DNA from: Limnohabitans sp. Hippo3
Lineage (GTDB): Bacteria; Pseudomonadota; Gammaproteobacteria; Burkholderiales; Burkholderiaceae_C
NCBI RefSeq assembly: GCF_003063665.1
Contig: NZ_NESF01000012.1
Span: 1-64,000, forward strand
Direction of reading: 5' to 3'
DNA: 64,000 nucleotides
Shown here: piece after piece, positions 43,977 through 52,750 of the stretch
How the letters are laid out: the number at the start of each line of letters is the position of its first letter
Position numbering within the stretch: position 1 is the stretch's first letter
Made by a program: the position numbers and the translations under genes
Notes under the pieces: model-generated
Told to the model about the DNA's origin: nothing
What the model saw: only the letters and a program-made list of their open reading frames with translations
The model's database searches: none

Positions 43977-44741
43977 TTACAGCTTCGAAAAGTTGGGCTT
44001 TCGTTTTTCCATGAAAGCACCAAAGGCCTCTTTGGCGGCCGGTTCGCGCAGCATGCGGCCAAAACTTTGGCCTTCTTCGTCCATCTTTTGCAGCACTTCT
44101 TGCTGGCTGCCGCCCTTCATCAAGCGCTTGGTGGCGATCAGGGATGACAAGGGCTTGGCGGCGAGCTTGCGGGCTTGCGCCTGCGCGTAGCCATTGACCT
44201 CGGTGGGCGGCACGACGCGGTTGACCAGGCCGACTTCTTGCGCCGCTTCGGCAAAAAACGGCTCGCCCATCAACAGGGCTTCGGCGGCGCGGTGGTAGCC
44301 GAACATGCGGGGCACCAGCAGGCTGGACGCTGCCTCTGGGCACAGGCCCAGGTTCACGAAAGGCATGGAAAAAGCCGCGTTGTCACCGGCATAGACCAGG
44401 TCGCAATGGAACAGCATGGTGGTGCCAATGCCCACCGCAGGGCCGGCCACGGCGGCGAGCAGCGGTTTTTCGAAGGTGGCAATGCCGCGCAAAAAACGGA
44501 ACACGGGCGACTCTTGCGTGGTCGGCGGCTGGTTCAGAAAGTCGCCAATGTCGTTGCCCGCGCTGAAGATGCTCTCATGCCCCTGGAACACGACCACCCG
44601 CACGGCGGTGTCGGCAGCAGCCTGGGCCAAGGCATCGGCCATGGCGGCGTACATGGCTGCGGTGATGGAGTTCTTTTTGTCCAGGCGGTTGAAGGTGATG
44701 GTCATCACCCCCGCGTCGGTGTGGTTCAGGATGTCAGACAT
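43977..44741 (-). CDS. Enoyl-CoA hydratase/isomerase family protein
   Basis: This 254-residue crotonase-fold protein has FSAGNDIGDF (oxyanion hole region; Asn in place of the usual GADL), AAVAGPAVGIGTTMLFHCDLVYAG and MPFVNLGLCPEAASSLL with Glu near the second catalytic position. The C-terminal FGAFMEKRKPNFSKL is usual. It would hydrate or isomerise enoyl-CoA in fatty-acid breakdown. It is the last of the operon TetR-acyl-CoA dehydrogenase-DUF2147-hydratase, though a hairpin at 44766-44783 may separate it. Confidence 0.92.
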   Translation of the reverse strand: MSDILNHTDAGVMTITFNRLDKKNSITAAMYAAMADALAQAAADTAVRVVVFQGHESIFSAGNDIGDFLNQPPTTQESPVFRFLRGIATFEKPLLAAVAGPAVGIGTTMLFHCDLVYAGDNAAFSMPFVNLGLCPEAASSLLVPRMFGYHRAAEALLMGEPFFAEAAQEVGLVNRVVPPTEVNGYAQAQARKLAAKPLSSLIATKRLMKGGSQQEVLQKMDEEGQSFGRMLREPAAKEAFGAFMEKRKPNFSKL

Positions 44742-44765
44742 GGTGCTTGCCTCAAAAATGGAAAG

Positions 44766-44783
44766 GCCGCCCCATGGGGCGGC
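44766..44783 (-). terminator. GC-rich hairpin after the DUF2147 gene
   Basis: GCCGCCCC-AT-GGGGCGGC pairs fully; on the minus strand CTTTCCATTTTTG follows. It lies between DUF2147 and the hydratase gene and may end or lower transcription. Confidence 0.6.
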
Positions 44784-44802
44784 TGTTTGGAATGTGAAAG
44801 GG

Positions 44803-45243
44803 TCAGGGGGCCTTGACCCACAACTGGTTACGCCAGAAGGGGCCCAGAAAACCGCGCACTTGCAGTTTCGCGCCCCCCTCGACCGGCGTCAGTCGCACGC
44901 GGTACAGCTTGCCCTCTTCCGGGTCGAGGATCTCACCGCCGTCCCAGTAGTCGTTACCGGCAGACTTTTTGACACCCCGGATGATTTCCATGCCCAAAAT
45001 GGTCTGGTCTTTGCGGTCGTCCTTGCACAGGCCGCACTTGGCCGCTGGGTCGGCGTCCTTGCGCAGGATCTGGCTGACCTTGCCGCGCAGCAAGCCGCCC
45101 GCGTCTTCGATGGTGACCACGCTCTTGGTTTCACCGGTCTTGTCGTCAATCGTGTGCCAACGGCCCACCGGGCTGTTGGCCTGGGCTGCCACAGCCATAC
45201 AGCCTAGGACGACCAGGGCGCTTGTGCGGAAAATGTTGTTCAT
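44803..45243 (-). CDS. DUF2147 exported protein
   Basis: This 146-residue periplasmic protein has a signal peptide cleaved after AAQA. The DUF2147 signatures are SPVGRWHTIDDKTGETKSVVTI, LGMEIIRGVKKSAGNDYWDGGEILDPEEGKLYR (split in the family into GLxxxxxL and W-x-G-G-x-I-x-D-P) and QVRGFLGPFWRNQLW. Two Cys in AAKCGLCKDD may pair. The function of the family is unknown to me; it often goes with fatty-acid or lipid genes, as here. Confidence 0.88.
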   Translation of the reverse strand: MNNIFRTSALVVLGCMAVAAQANSPVGRWHTIDDKTGETKSVVTIEDAGGLLRGKVSQILRKDADPAAKCGLCKDDRKDQTILGMEIIRGVKKSAGNDYWDGGEILDPEEGKLYRVRLTPVEGGAKLQVRGFLGPFWRNQLWVKAP

Positions 45244-45266
45244 GGTTCAACTCCTGAAGTTTCCGA

Positions 45267-47078
45267 TCATGCCAGCGCAGCGTCGGTGTCCATCAGCACA
45301 TCGCTGCCCGCACGGATGCGGCGCATCAAGGTGGCGGTTTCGGGCATCAGGCGGGTGAAGTAAAAACGCGCCGTCTGCAGCTTGGCCTGGTAGAACGGGT
45401 CGGGACGCTGTGCTTCTTCCTCGGCCTCGGCCAGCCTGGCCAGGGCGATCTGCGCCGAGCGGGCCCAGAAGTAGCCCAGCACCAGGTGGCCCACCACGCG
45501 CAGATAATCCACCGCGGCCGCGCCCACTTCGTCGGCGTTGCTCATGGCTTTCATGCCCACTTCGCCCGTGAGTTGCGTGAGTTTTTGGCCCAAGTCGGCC
45601 AAGGGCTTGATGAATTCGCCCATGGCTTCGTTGGCCATTTCGGCTTTGACCAATTGCTCGACCAGTTTGCCGAACTTCTTGAGCGTGGCACCCTGGTTGC
45701 CCAGCACTTTGCGGCCCAGCAAGTCGAGCGACTGGATGGTGTTGGTGCCTTCGTAGATCATGTTGATGCGGGCGTCGCGCACAAACTGCTCCATGCCCCA
45801 CTCTTTGATGTAGCCGTGGCCGCCAAACACCTGCTGGCAGGCTGAAGTGGCTTCCCAGGCGTTGTCGGTGGTGAAGGCTTTCACGATGGGCGTGAGCAGG
45901 GCCACGACTTCGGCGGCTTCGGCACGCACGGCTTCGTCGGGATGGTTGAGCTCTTTGTCGAGGAGCAAGGCGCAGTAGCAAGCGAGCGCACGGCCACCTT
46001 CGGCATAGGCCTTGGCGGTCATCAGCATGCGGCGCACATCGGGGTGCACGATGATCGGATCGGCCGGTTTGCCGGGGGCCTTGACGCCGGTGAGCGAGCG
46101 CATTTGTACGCGGTCTTTGGCGTAGGCCAGGGCGTTTTGGTAAGCCACTTCGGTCAGGCCCAGCGACTGGTTGCCCACGCCCAGGCGGGCAGCGTTCATC
46201 ATCACGAACATCGCGGCCAAACCCTTGTTGGGCTGCCCCACCAGGGTGCCCACCGCTTCGTCGAGCACCATCTGGCAGGTGGCGTTGCCGTGGATGCCCA
46301 TCTTGTGTTCCAGGCCACCGCAGTAAATGCCATTGCGCTCGCCCATTCTGCCGTCGGCGGCCACCTTGAACTTGGGCACGATGAACAGGCTGATGCCTTT
46401 GCTGCCGGGAGGCGCATCGGGCAAACGGGCCAGCACCAGATGCACGATGTTGGGGGCCAGGTCGTGCTCGCCTGCGCTGATGAAAATCTTCTGGCCGCTG
46501 AGCTTGTAAGTGCCGTCGGCCTGCGGCTCGGCCTTGGTGCGCAGCATGCCCAAGTCGGTGCCGCAATGCGGCTCGGTCAGGCACATGGTGCCGGTCCACT
46601 CGCCACTGGTCAGCTTGGGCAGGTACAGCGCTTTTTGCTCGGGCGTGCCGTGCGCGTGCAGGCACTCGTAGGCACCATGGCTCAAGCCCGGGTACATGGT
46701 CCAAGCCTGGTTGGCCGAGTTGAGCATTTCGTAAAAGCACTGGTTAACCACAAAGGGCAGACCCTGACCACCGAACTCGGGGTCGCAGCTGAGCGATGGC
46801 CAGCCACCGGCCACGTACTGCTCATAAGCTGCCTTGAACCCATCGGGGGCTTTGACTTCGTGCGTGTCGCGGTTGAGCTGGCAGCCCTGGGTGTCGCCCG
46901 AGATGTTCAAAGGAAAGACCACTTCGGATGCGAACTTGCCGCCTTCTTCGAGCACAGCGTTGATGGTGTCCGCATCGGTCTCGGCATGCTTGGGCAAGGC
47001 CTTGAGTTCTGCACTCACATTGAGCAACTCGTGCAAGACAAACTGCATGTCGCGAAGGGGGGGGTTGTAGACGGGCAT
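45267..47078 (-). CDS. Acyl-CoA dehydrogenase with AcdA-type C-terminal domain
   Basis: This 603-residue FAD enzyme has domain blocks CLTEPHCGTDLGMLRT (FAD/substrate contact), LSGQKIFISAGEHDL, GVGNQSLGLTEVAYQNALAYAKDR, ACQQVFGGHGYIKEWGMEQFVRDARI and MIYEGTNTIQSLDLLGRKVL, whose Glu is the likely catalytic base. The extra ~130 C-terminal residues are the acetyl-CoA-dehydrogenase-like extension of 600-residue members (DmdC type). It oxidises acyl-CoA to enoyl-CoA. The TetR gene lies 46 bases upstream on the same strand. Confidence 0.93.
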   Translation of the reverse strand: MPVYNPPLRDMQFVLHELLNVSAELKALPKHAETDADTINAVLEEGGKFASEVVFPLNISGDTQGCQLNRDTHEVKAPDGFKAAYEQYVAGGWPSLSCDPEFGGQGLPFVVNQCFYEMLNSANQAWTMYPGLSHGAYECLHAHGTPEQKALYLPKLTSGEWTGTMCLTEPHCGTDLGMLRTKAEPQADGTYKLSGQKIFISAGEHDLAPNIVHLVLARLPDAPPGSKGISLFIVPKFKVAADGRMGERNGIYCGGLEHKMGIHGNATCQMVLDEAVGTLVGQPNKGLAAMFVMMNAARLGVGNQSLGLTEVAYQNALAYAKDRVQMRSLTGVKAPGKPADPIIVHPDVRRMLMTAKAYAEGGRALACYCALLLDKELNHPDEAVRAEAAEVVALLTPIVKAFTTDNAWEATSACQQVFGGHGYIKEWGMEQFVRDARINMIYEGTNTIQSLDLLGRKVLGNQGATLKKFGKLVEQLVKAEMANEAMGEFIKPLADLGQKLTQLTGEVGMKAMSNADEVGAAAVDYLRVVGHLVLGYFWARSAQIALARLAEAEEEAQRPDPFYQAKLQTARFYFTRLMPETATLMRRIRAGSDVLMDTDAALA

Positions 47079-47124
47079 CGGAGGACTCCTTGAATCGGTG
47101 TGTCAGTGAAGATCTTGGGGGAAA

Positions 47125-47871
47125 TCAATCGTTCGCCGGCTTGCGGCGGGCTTTGGGCACGGCCACCAGCTTGGGCGACTTGGCCGCGCTGGCTGGCGCG
47201 GACTCGGGGGGTGTGCCTGGCCCTGCATAGCGGGCCAGAATGTGCTGAAAGCCTTGGCGGGCGCGGTCGGCTGCGTTCGGGTTGCGCAAAAAGCGGGCCT
47301 CGTAATGCAGCGCCAGAATCAGGCCATGGATTTCAAAAGCGATCTGGTGCGCGTCGGACGCACGGCTGAGTTGGCCCTCTTCCTGAGCCAGTTCAACGGC
47401 GCGGCGCAAGGCAGTTTGCCAAGTGGCCACCGAAGACGCCAGTGCATCGCGCACGGGACCGGTGCGGTCGTCAAATTCCACCGCACCGCTGATGTAGATG
47501 CAACCCGAATCGATCTCGGCCGAGGTCTGCACCATCCAGTTGTCAAACAGCGCCTGCAGACGTGGCACGCCACGGGGTTTTTGCATGGCCGCGTAAAACA
47601 CCTCGGCCTCAAAACGGTCGTGGTATTCGCGGATGACAGAAATTTGCAGCTCTTCTCGCGAGCCGAAGTGGGCAAACACGCCCGACTTGCTCATGCCAGT
47701 GACTTCGGCCACTGCGCCAATCGACAAGCCCTCCAGACCAATCTGCGAGGCCAGGCCCAGGGCGGCGTCGATGATCACGGCCTTGGTTTGCTGGCCTTTG
47801 ATGAGCACCCGCCGACCGGCTTCAGGCGCGGGCAATCTTTCGACTTTGGAGGGTTTTTTGGATTCGGTCAT
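47125..47871 (-). CDS. TetR-family regulator of the acyl-CoA dehydrogenase operon
   Basis: This 248-residue regulator has a helix-turn-helix at about residues 28-75 (TKAVIIDAALGLASQIGLEGLS, AEVTGMSKSGVFAHFGSREEL). The ligand domain is larger than usual and the Ala/Pro/Lys tail (about 25 residues) looks disordered. ATG at 47871 is chosen; a perfect palindrome 12 bases upstream is the likely operator, implying self-repression and control of the whole operon. The ligand is probably an acyl-CoA, by context. Confidence 0.92.
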   Translation of the reverse strand: MTESKKPSKVERLPAPEAGRRVLIKGQQTKAVIIDAALGLASQIGLEGLSIGAVAEVTGMSKSGVFAHFGSREELQISVIREYHDRFEAEVFYAAMQKPRGVPRLQALFDNWMVQTSAEIDSGCIYISGAVEFDDRTGPVRDALASSVATWQTALRRAVELAQEEGQLSRASDAHQIAFEIHGLILALHYEARFLRNPNAADRARQGFQHILARYAGPGTPPESAPASAAKSPKLVAVPKARRKPAND

Positions 47872-47883
47872 GGTGCACAAAAA

Positions 47884-47897
47884 AGAACGATCGTTCT
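47884..47897. promoter_or_regulatory. TetR operator
   Basis: AGAACGATCGTTCT is a perfect 14-base palindrome of the ACGATCGT type used by many TetR regulators. It lies 12 bases before the TetR start. Confidence 0.8.
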
Positions 47898-47983
47898 ATT
47901 TTGCACGAAAATCAACCGAAAACACAAACCACCCCGCCGATCAAGGGTAAATCAGGAGCTGCGGCCCGGTGCAAGCGCCGAAG

Positions 47984-48175
47984 TCCTAGACCCCCGATCA
48001 AGTCGAGGGTGACGAGGTTTTTGTCATACCCGGCTTGACCGGGTATCCATCGGCACCGAAGGCATAGACCCCCGATCAGGTCGGGGGTGACGAGGTTTTG
48101 TCATACCCGGCTTGACCGGGTATCCATGGTCAACGAAGACATGGACCCCCGATCAAGTCGGGGGTGACGAGTTCA
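47984..48175. repeat. Tandem palindromic repeat array
   Basis: Units alternate: GACCCCCGATCAAGTCGAGG, then TCATACCCGGC-ttgacc-GGGTATCCAT, then GACCCCCGATCAGGTCGGGG, and again. There are about two and a half 90-base units, with accurate copies of both hairpins. It lies between the TetR promoter and the 3' end of the FAH gene. Confidence 0.85.
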
Positions 48176-48212
48176 TGCGAGTCGCGGGTGACTCACCGGC
48201 GTCTCAGAAGCA

Positions 48213-49076
48213 TCAAGCCTTGAAAGCCACAACCTTCTGGGTTTGCTCGCCCAGGCCTTCGATGCCCAGGTGCATCACGTCGCCGCGCTTCAAGAACACA
48301 GGCGCAGGCTTGCCGTCCTTCTTGACGCCCATGCCCACGCCGGGTGGTGTGCCTGTGGTGATGATGTCGCCCGGCTCCAGCGTCATGAACTGGCTCACGT
48401 AGCTGACCAGCTTGGCCACGCCAAAGATCATGGTCTTGGTGTTGCCAGTCTGGTAACGCACGCCGTTCACGTCGAGCCACATGCTAAGCGCCTGGGGGTT
48501 GGGCACTTCGTCGCGGGTGACCAGCCAGGGGCCCACGGGGCCGAAAGTGTCGCAGCCCTTGCCCTTGTCCCAGGTGGCGCCGCGCTCGAGCTGGTATTCA
48601 CGCTCGCTCACGTCGTTGACCACGCAGTAACCGGCCACATGGTTGAGCGCATCCTTTTGCGACACATAGCGGGCACGGGTGCCGATGACGATGCCCAGTT
48701 CAACCTCCCAGTCGGTCTTCTTGGAGCCTTTGGGCAGCATGACATCGTCGTTCGCGCCCTGAATGCAGGAGATGGCCTTGGTGAACACAATGGGTTCGGC
48801 CGGGATGGGCATGTTCGACTCGGCAGCGTGGTCGGCGTAGTTCAGGCCAATGGCGATGAACTTGCTGGTGTAGGAGATGGGGGTGCCAAAGCGTTTTTTG
48901 CCACGCACCAAGGGGAGCTTGTCGGTTTTGACCTTGGCCAGTTTGGCCAGTGCCTTGTCATTCAGCACATCGGGCGAGATGTCTTTGACCACGCCGCTCA
49001 GGTCGCGCAAGCGGCCCTCGGCGTCGATCAGACCTGGTTTTTCTTTGCCGGGTTGGCCATAGCGAACGAGTTTCAT
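48213..49076 (-). CDS. FAH-family hydrolase (2,4-diketo-3-deoxy-acid hydrolase-like)
   Basis: This 287-residue protein of the fumarylacetoacetate hydrolase family has IGLNYADHAAESNMPIP, TDWEVELGIVIG (metal ligands Glu/Glu/Asp type), GYCVVNDVSEREYQLER and FMTLEPGDIITTGTPPGVG. Members next to sugar-acid SDRs cleave 2,4-diketo-3-deoxy-fuconate/rhamnonate-like acids to pyruvate and a hydroxyacid. Two SDR genes and a sugar-acid dehydratase gene lie just upstream, which supports such a role here. The exact substrate is open. Confidence 0.88.
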   Translation of the reverse strand: MKLVRYGQPGKEKPGLIDAEGRLRDLSGVVKDISPDVLNDKALAKLAKVKTDKLPLVRGKKRFGTPISYTSKFIAIGLNYADHAAESNMPIPAEPIVFTKAISCIQGANDDVMLPKGSKKTDWEVELGIVIGTRARYVSQKDALNHVAGYCVVNDVSEREYQLERGATWDKGKGCDTFGPVGPWLVTRDEVPNPQALSMWLDVNGVRYQTGNTKTMIFGVAKLVSYVSQFMTLEPGDIITTGTPPGVGMGVKKDGKPAPVFLKRGDVMHLGIEGLGEQTQKVVAFKA

Positions 49077-49101
49077 AGTTGCCTTTCAGTTTTCAAAAAA
49101 A

Positions 49102-49860
49102 TTAATACGTGGAGCGGCCACCGGACAGGTCAAAGACCGCGCCGGTGGAGAAGGAACAGTCTTCGGTGCTCAGCCAGGTCACCATGGCGGCGACTTCTTC
49201 GGGCTCGCCAAAGCGGGCCATCGGAATCTTGGAGAGCATGAACTGGATGTGCTCGGGCGTCATTTGATCAAAGATCGCCGTCTTCACAGCCGCCGGGGTG
49301 ACACAGTTCACGCGCACGCCCGTGTCGGCCAGTTCCTTGCCCAACGATTTGGTCAGGCCAATGACCGCCGCCTTGCTCGCACTGTAAGCGCTGGCGTTGG
49401 GGTTGCCGTCCTTGCCCGCCACCGAGGCGATGTTGACGATGCGGCCGTAGTTGCGCGCCTTCATGTGGGCGCTGAGTTCGCGGCAGCAATGGAACAGGCC
49501 ATGCACGTTCACATCGAACACCTGCTTCCACGCGTCCACCGGGTAGTCCCACACCTTGACATTGGGCCCCGTGATGCCCGCGCTGTTGACCAGCACGTCC
49601 ACACCGGCCAAGGCCGTGGTTTGCGCGGTGGCATTCACCACCGAGGCGTGGTCGGCCACGTCCGCCTGCACCGTGTTGACCACGGCACCCAACTGCCCTT
49701 GGCGCAGCTGCTCAGCGGCTTTGGCCATGCCAGCTGCATCGCGGTCCCAGATGGTGACGCGTGCACCCGAAGCGAGCATGCGCTGCGCAATGGCAAAACC
49801 CAAACCGGTAGCACCACCGGTGATGACCGCGTGACGGCCTTTCATGTCGAGCAAGTTCAT
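49102..49860 (-). CDS. SDR-family oxidoreductase
   Basis: This 252-residue Rossmann enzyme has the cofactor motif TGGATGLG (residues about 15-22), NSAG (89-92 region), catalytic Ser in NIASVAG, YSASK (Tyr/Lys) and a C-terminal GAVFDLSGGRSTY. It is similar to FabG-like and 2-keto-3-deoxy-sugar acid dehydrogenases. It stands between the FAH hydrolase (25 bases) and the second SDR gene (19 bases). An oxidation of a sugar-acid hydroxyl is likely by context. Confidence 0.9.
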   Translation of the reverse strand: MNLLDMKGRHAVITGGATGLGFAIAQRMLASGARVTIWDRDAAGMAKAAEQLRQGQLGAVVNTVQADVADHASVVNATAQTTALAGVDVLVNSAGITGPNVKVWDYPVDAWKQVFDVNVHGLFHCCRELSAHMKARNYGRIVNIASVAGKDGNPNASAYSASKAAVIGLTKSLGKELADTGVRVNCVTPAAVKTAIFDQMTPEHIQFMLSKIPMARFGEPEEVAAMVTWLSTEDCSFSTGAVFDLSGGRSTY

Positions 49861-49879
49861 GTGTGTCTTTCTGAAAAAA

Positions 49880-50629
49880 TCAAATGGTCATGCCGCCGTC
49901 GACCATGTAGGCATTGCCTGTGGCGAAGATGGACTCGTCGGAAGCCAGGAAAGTGACGATGGGTGCGATCTCGTGCGCCTGCGCCAGTCGCCCCATGGGT
50001 TGGCGGTTGATGAAATCCTGACGCGCTTGCACCGGATCGGCGTAGCTGTTGATGCGGTCCTGCAGCGAAGGCGTGTCCACGGTGCCGGGGCAAATGCAGT
50101 TGCAGCGGATGCCCTGGCGCACGTAGTCGGCCGCCACGCTCTTGGTCAGGCCAATCACGGCTGCTTTGCTGGCGCCATAAACGAAGCGGTTGGGCAAACC
50201 ACGGACACTGGAGCAGACGCTGGCCATGTTGATGATGCTGCCGCCATGGCCGTCTTTCTGAAACTGCGCCACCATTTTGGGGATAGCCGCCTGAATCATC
50301 CAGAACTGCGAACGCACGTTCAGGTTGAAGGCAAATTCCCAGTCCTCGTCGGTGGCCAACTCGATGTTGCCGTTGTGCACAAAGCCTGCGCAGTTGAAGA
50401 GGATGTCAATGCGGTCCATGCTCGCCACCTGAGCGGTGATGGCTTTTTTGTCGAGCACATTCAACACCGCCGTGTGCACGTTGGCCACTCCTTGGTAGGC
50501 CTTGAGCAGCTCGGGATTCACATCGGTGGCGTACACCGTTGCGCCCTCGGCAGCCATGGCCAATGCGGCGGCCTGGCCAATGCCTTGCCCAGCGGCAGTG
50601 ATCAGTGCGATTTTTCCTTTGAGTCTCAT
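49880..50629 (-). CDS. SDR-family dehydrogenase, 2-keto-3-deoxy-L-fuconate dehydrogenase-like
   Basis: This 249-residue Rossmann enzyme has TAAGQGIGQ as cofactor motif, DVNPELL after beta-2 (Asp suggests NAD), NMASVCSSVRGLPNRFVYGASKAAV with catalytic Ser/Tyr/Lys, and NCICPGTVDTPSLQDRI. The TAAGQGIG and CPGTVDTPSLQ pattern is typical of the BDH2/2-keto-3-deoxy-L-fuconate dehydrogenase group. ATG at 50629 overlaps the stop of the dehydratase gene by four bases, so it should act on that enzyme's product. Confidence 0.88.
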   Translation of the reverse strand: MRLKGKIALITAAGQGIGQAAALAMAAEGATVYATDVNPELLKAYQGVANVHTAVLNVLDKKAITAQVASMDRIDILFNCAGFVHNGNIELATDEDWEFAFNLNVRSQFWMIQAAIPKMVAQFQKDGHGGSIINMASVCSSVRGLPNRFVYGASKAAVIGLTKSVAADYVRQGIRCNCICPGTVDTPSLQDRINSYADPVQARQDFINRQPMGRLAQAHEIAPIVTFLASDESIFATGNAYMVDGGMTI

Positions 50630-51741
50630 GGTGCTTGAATCTCCAGATGGGTGGTTTGTCTTGCTGTGATGGCGGTCCAGTCCCAGGCGATGCCCAGACC
50701 GGGTGTGTCGGGTGGCAAGGCAAAGCCGCCTTGCACCTGCATGCGCGAGGTGGTGATGTCGTCGAGTTGCGGGATGTATTCGACCCAGGTCGCGTTGGGC
50801 ACAGCCGCGCACAGGCTCACATGCAACTCCATCAAGAAGTGCGGGCACACCGCCACGTCAAACGCCTCGGCCAGGTGCGCGGTCTTGATCCAGGGGGTGA
50901 TGCCGCCGATGCGTGCCACATCGGGCTGCACGATCGAGCAGGCGCCTTGCTCCAGGTATTCACGGAACTGCATCGGGTGGTACATCGACTCACCGACTGC
51001 CACAGGAATGGGGGTGTGCTCGCGCAACTGCCGATGCCCCGAAACGTCTTCGGCAGGCAAGGGCTCTTCCATCCACGCCAAGCCTAGCCCATCGAAGGCC
51101 CGCGCACGGCGCACGGCCTCGGCACGGTTGAAGCCCTGGTTCGCATCGGTCATCAACTCAAAGCCCGGCCCCACCGCATCGCGCACGGCAGACAGACGCG
51201 CCACGTCTTCGCTGACATGCGGGCGACCGATCTTGATCTTGGCGCCTTTGAAGCCTTGGGCTTGCGCCTCGAGGGTTTGGTCCACCAGCGCCTCAGGCGA
51301 TAAATGCAACCAGCCGCCTTCGGTGGTGTAGAGTGGCACACGCGCTTGCGCTCCGCCCAGCAACTGCCACAGCGGCAAGCCCTGACTTTGCGCACGCCAG
51401 TCCCACAAGGCCGTGTCGACACAGGCCAGCGCCAAGCTGGTCATGGCCCCCACCGCAGTGGCGTGGGTGTGGAAAAACAAATCTTTCCAGATCGCTTCGA
51501 CCATCACCGGATCACGCCCGATCAGGCGCGGAACCAAATGGTCCTTGAGCAAAGCAATGACCGACGATCCCCCAGTGCCAATCGTGTAGGCATAACCCGT
51601 GGCCGAGATGCCGTCGCTGCAGTGCAGCGTGAGCAAGAGGGTCTCTTGCGTCACGAAGGACTGGATGGCGTCGGTGCGCAACACCTTGGGCGGCAGGTTG
51701 ACTTGCCGAAGGCTCACGCGGTCAATGGTGACAAGGGGCAT
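50626..51741 (-). CDS. Enolase-superfamily sugar-acid dehydratase (mandelate racemase group)
   Basis: This 371-residue enzyme has KGAKIKIGRPH (KxK base), LMTDANQGFN and WMEEPLP (metal ligands Asp, Glu), PVAVGESMY (third Glu) and DVAVCPHFLMELH with His as the second base. This is the mandelate-racemase subgroup; it would dehydrate an aldonate or aldarate to a 2-keto-3-deoxy acid. The short, non-ManD form and the SDR/FAH genes downstream favour an L-fuconate, galactonate or galactarate-type substrate, but I cannot choose. It is first in the minus-strand operon, divergent from the GntR regulator. Confidence 0.9.
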   Translation of the reverse strand: MPLVTIDRVSLRQVNLPPKVLRTDAIQSFVTQETLLLTLHCSDGISATGYAYTIGTGGSSVIALLKDHLVPRLIGRDPVMVEAIWKDLFFHTHATAVGAMTSLALACVDTALWDWRAQSQGLPLWQLLGGAQARVPLYTTEGGWLHLSPEALVDQTLEAQAQGFKGAKIKIGRPHVSEDVARLSAVRDAVGPGFELMTDANQGFNRAEAVRRARAFDGLGLAWMEEPLPAEDVSGHRQLREHTPIPVAVGESMYHPMQFREYLEQGACSIVQPDVARIGGITPWIKTAHLAEAFDVAVCPHFLMELHVSLCAAVPNATWVEYIPQLDDITTSRMQVQGGFALPPDTPGLGIAWDWTAITARQTTHLEIQAP

Positions 51742-51917
51742 CTGGGACAGCTTGAGAAGGGGTGTTGATCAGTTGAAGTGGACAGGTCAGGCCTGCGGCA
51801 AAGGTCTCAATGAGCGCCAGCATGCGACAGACGCGGCCTGTCACAGGTCGTTTCTGCGACACGCCCCATGCGGGTTTGTGCGGAGTTGCAATGGCTTTTG
51901 AACATGTGATGATTCTG

Positions 51918-51936
51918 CAACTGGTCTGACCACTTG
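51918..51936. promoter_or_regulatory. Probable GntR operator in the divergent promoter region
   Basis: CAACTGGTC-T-GACCACTTG is a 9+1+9 palindrome with one mismatch. The TGGTC-GACCA core fits FadR-subfamily regulators, and the site lies 30 bases before the GntR start and between the divergent operons. Confidence 0.7.
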
Positions 51937-51965
51937 TCCAATTCACGTTATCCCTGATTCGCGCC

Positions 51966-52694
51966 ATGCCCCTTCAAACCGTTGAACCCCAACGCCTTTA
52001 CCGACAGATTGCCGAGCAACTGCGGCAACTGATGGCTTCGGGCGAGTTTGCGCTGGGTTCACGCTTACCCGCCGAGCGCGATCTGGCGGTGCAACTCGGT
52101 GTGAGCCGTCCCTCGGTGCGCGAGGCCCTGATTGCACTGGAGGTGGAAGGCATGATCGAGGTGCGCACCGGCTCCGGCATCTATGTGCGGCAACACTCGA
52201 CCGCCAAACCGATCGCGGCCCCGGCCGAACTGGACGACAACACCCCCGCCAACTGGGGGCCACTGGAAGTCATGAGCGCCCGCATTCTGGTGGAGGCCGA
52301 AGTGGCAGCGCTGGCCGCAACCCATGCCAAAAAAGCCGACCTCAAAGCCATCAAAAACGGGCTGCAACAAATGAGGCTCGAAGCCGCGCGGGATGAAGTT
52401 CCGCGTCAGGGCGATGAAGCGTTTCACGAAGCCATTGCCCAAGCCTGCGGCAACAGCGTGCTACTGGACACGGTACAGCGCTACTGGATGGCCCGCAACG
52501 GCCCCTTGTTTGAGCGGCTGGGGGATTATTTTGAACACCCCGCCTCATGGCAAACCGCCATTGCAGAACACCAGGAAGTGATGCACGCTATCGAAGCGCG
52601 AGACAGCAGTGCAGCCCGCAAAGCCATGCAAAAACACCTGAAGCTAGCCCACAAAAGATACAGCGCGAGCTGGCGCCGCGCACCCGCCCGCTAG
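51966..52694 (+). CDS. GntR/FadR-family regulator of the sugar-acid island
   Basis: This 242-residue repressor has a winged helix at about residues 9-75 (LYRQIAEQLRQLMASGEFALGSRLPAERDLA, SRPSVREALIALEVEGMIEV) and an all-helical FCD ligand domain with the metal ligands expected around EVAALAATHA, DEAFHEAIAQACGN and AEHQEVMHAIEARD. It resembles UxuR/ExuR-type regulators of hexuronate genes. It probably binds the palindrome upstream, controlling both directions. Confidence 0.92.
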   Translation: MPLQTVEPQRLYRQIAEQLRQLMASGEFALGSRLPAERDLAVQLGVSRPSVREALIALEVEGMIEVRTGSGIYVRQHSTAKPIAAPAELDDNTPANWGPLEVMSARILVEAEVAALAATHAKKADLKAIKNGLQQMRLEAARDEVPRQGDEAFHEAIAQACGNSVLLDTVQRYWMARNGPLFERLGDYFEHPASWQTAIAEHQEVMHAIEARDSSAARKAMQKHLKLAHKRYSASWRRAPAR

Positions 52695-52750
52695 GGTGAT
52701 TTTCTGTTCCCGCGTCAGCAACTTTTTCCAAACCCAACGAGGAGACAACG

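Noticed and set aside
47984..48175. Possible CRISPR array
   Set aside because: Two to three alternating palindromes with nearly identical spacers and no cas genes. It is an intergenic palindromic repeat array.
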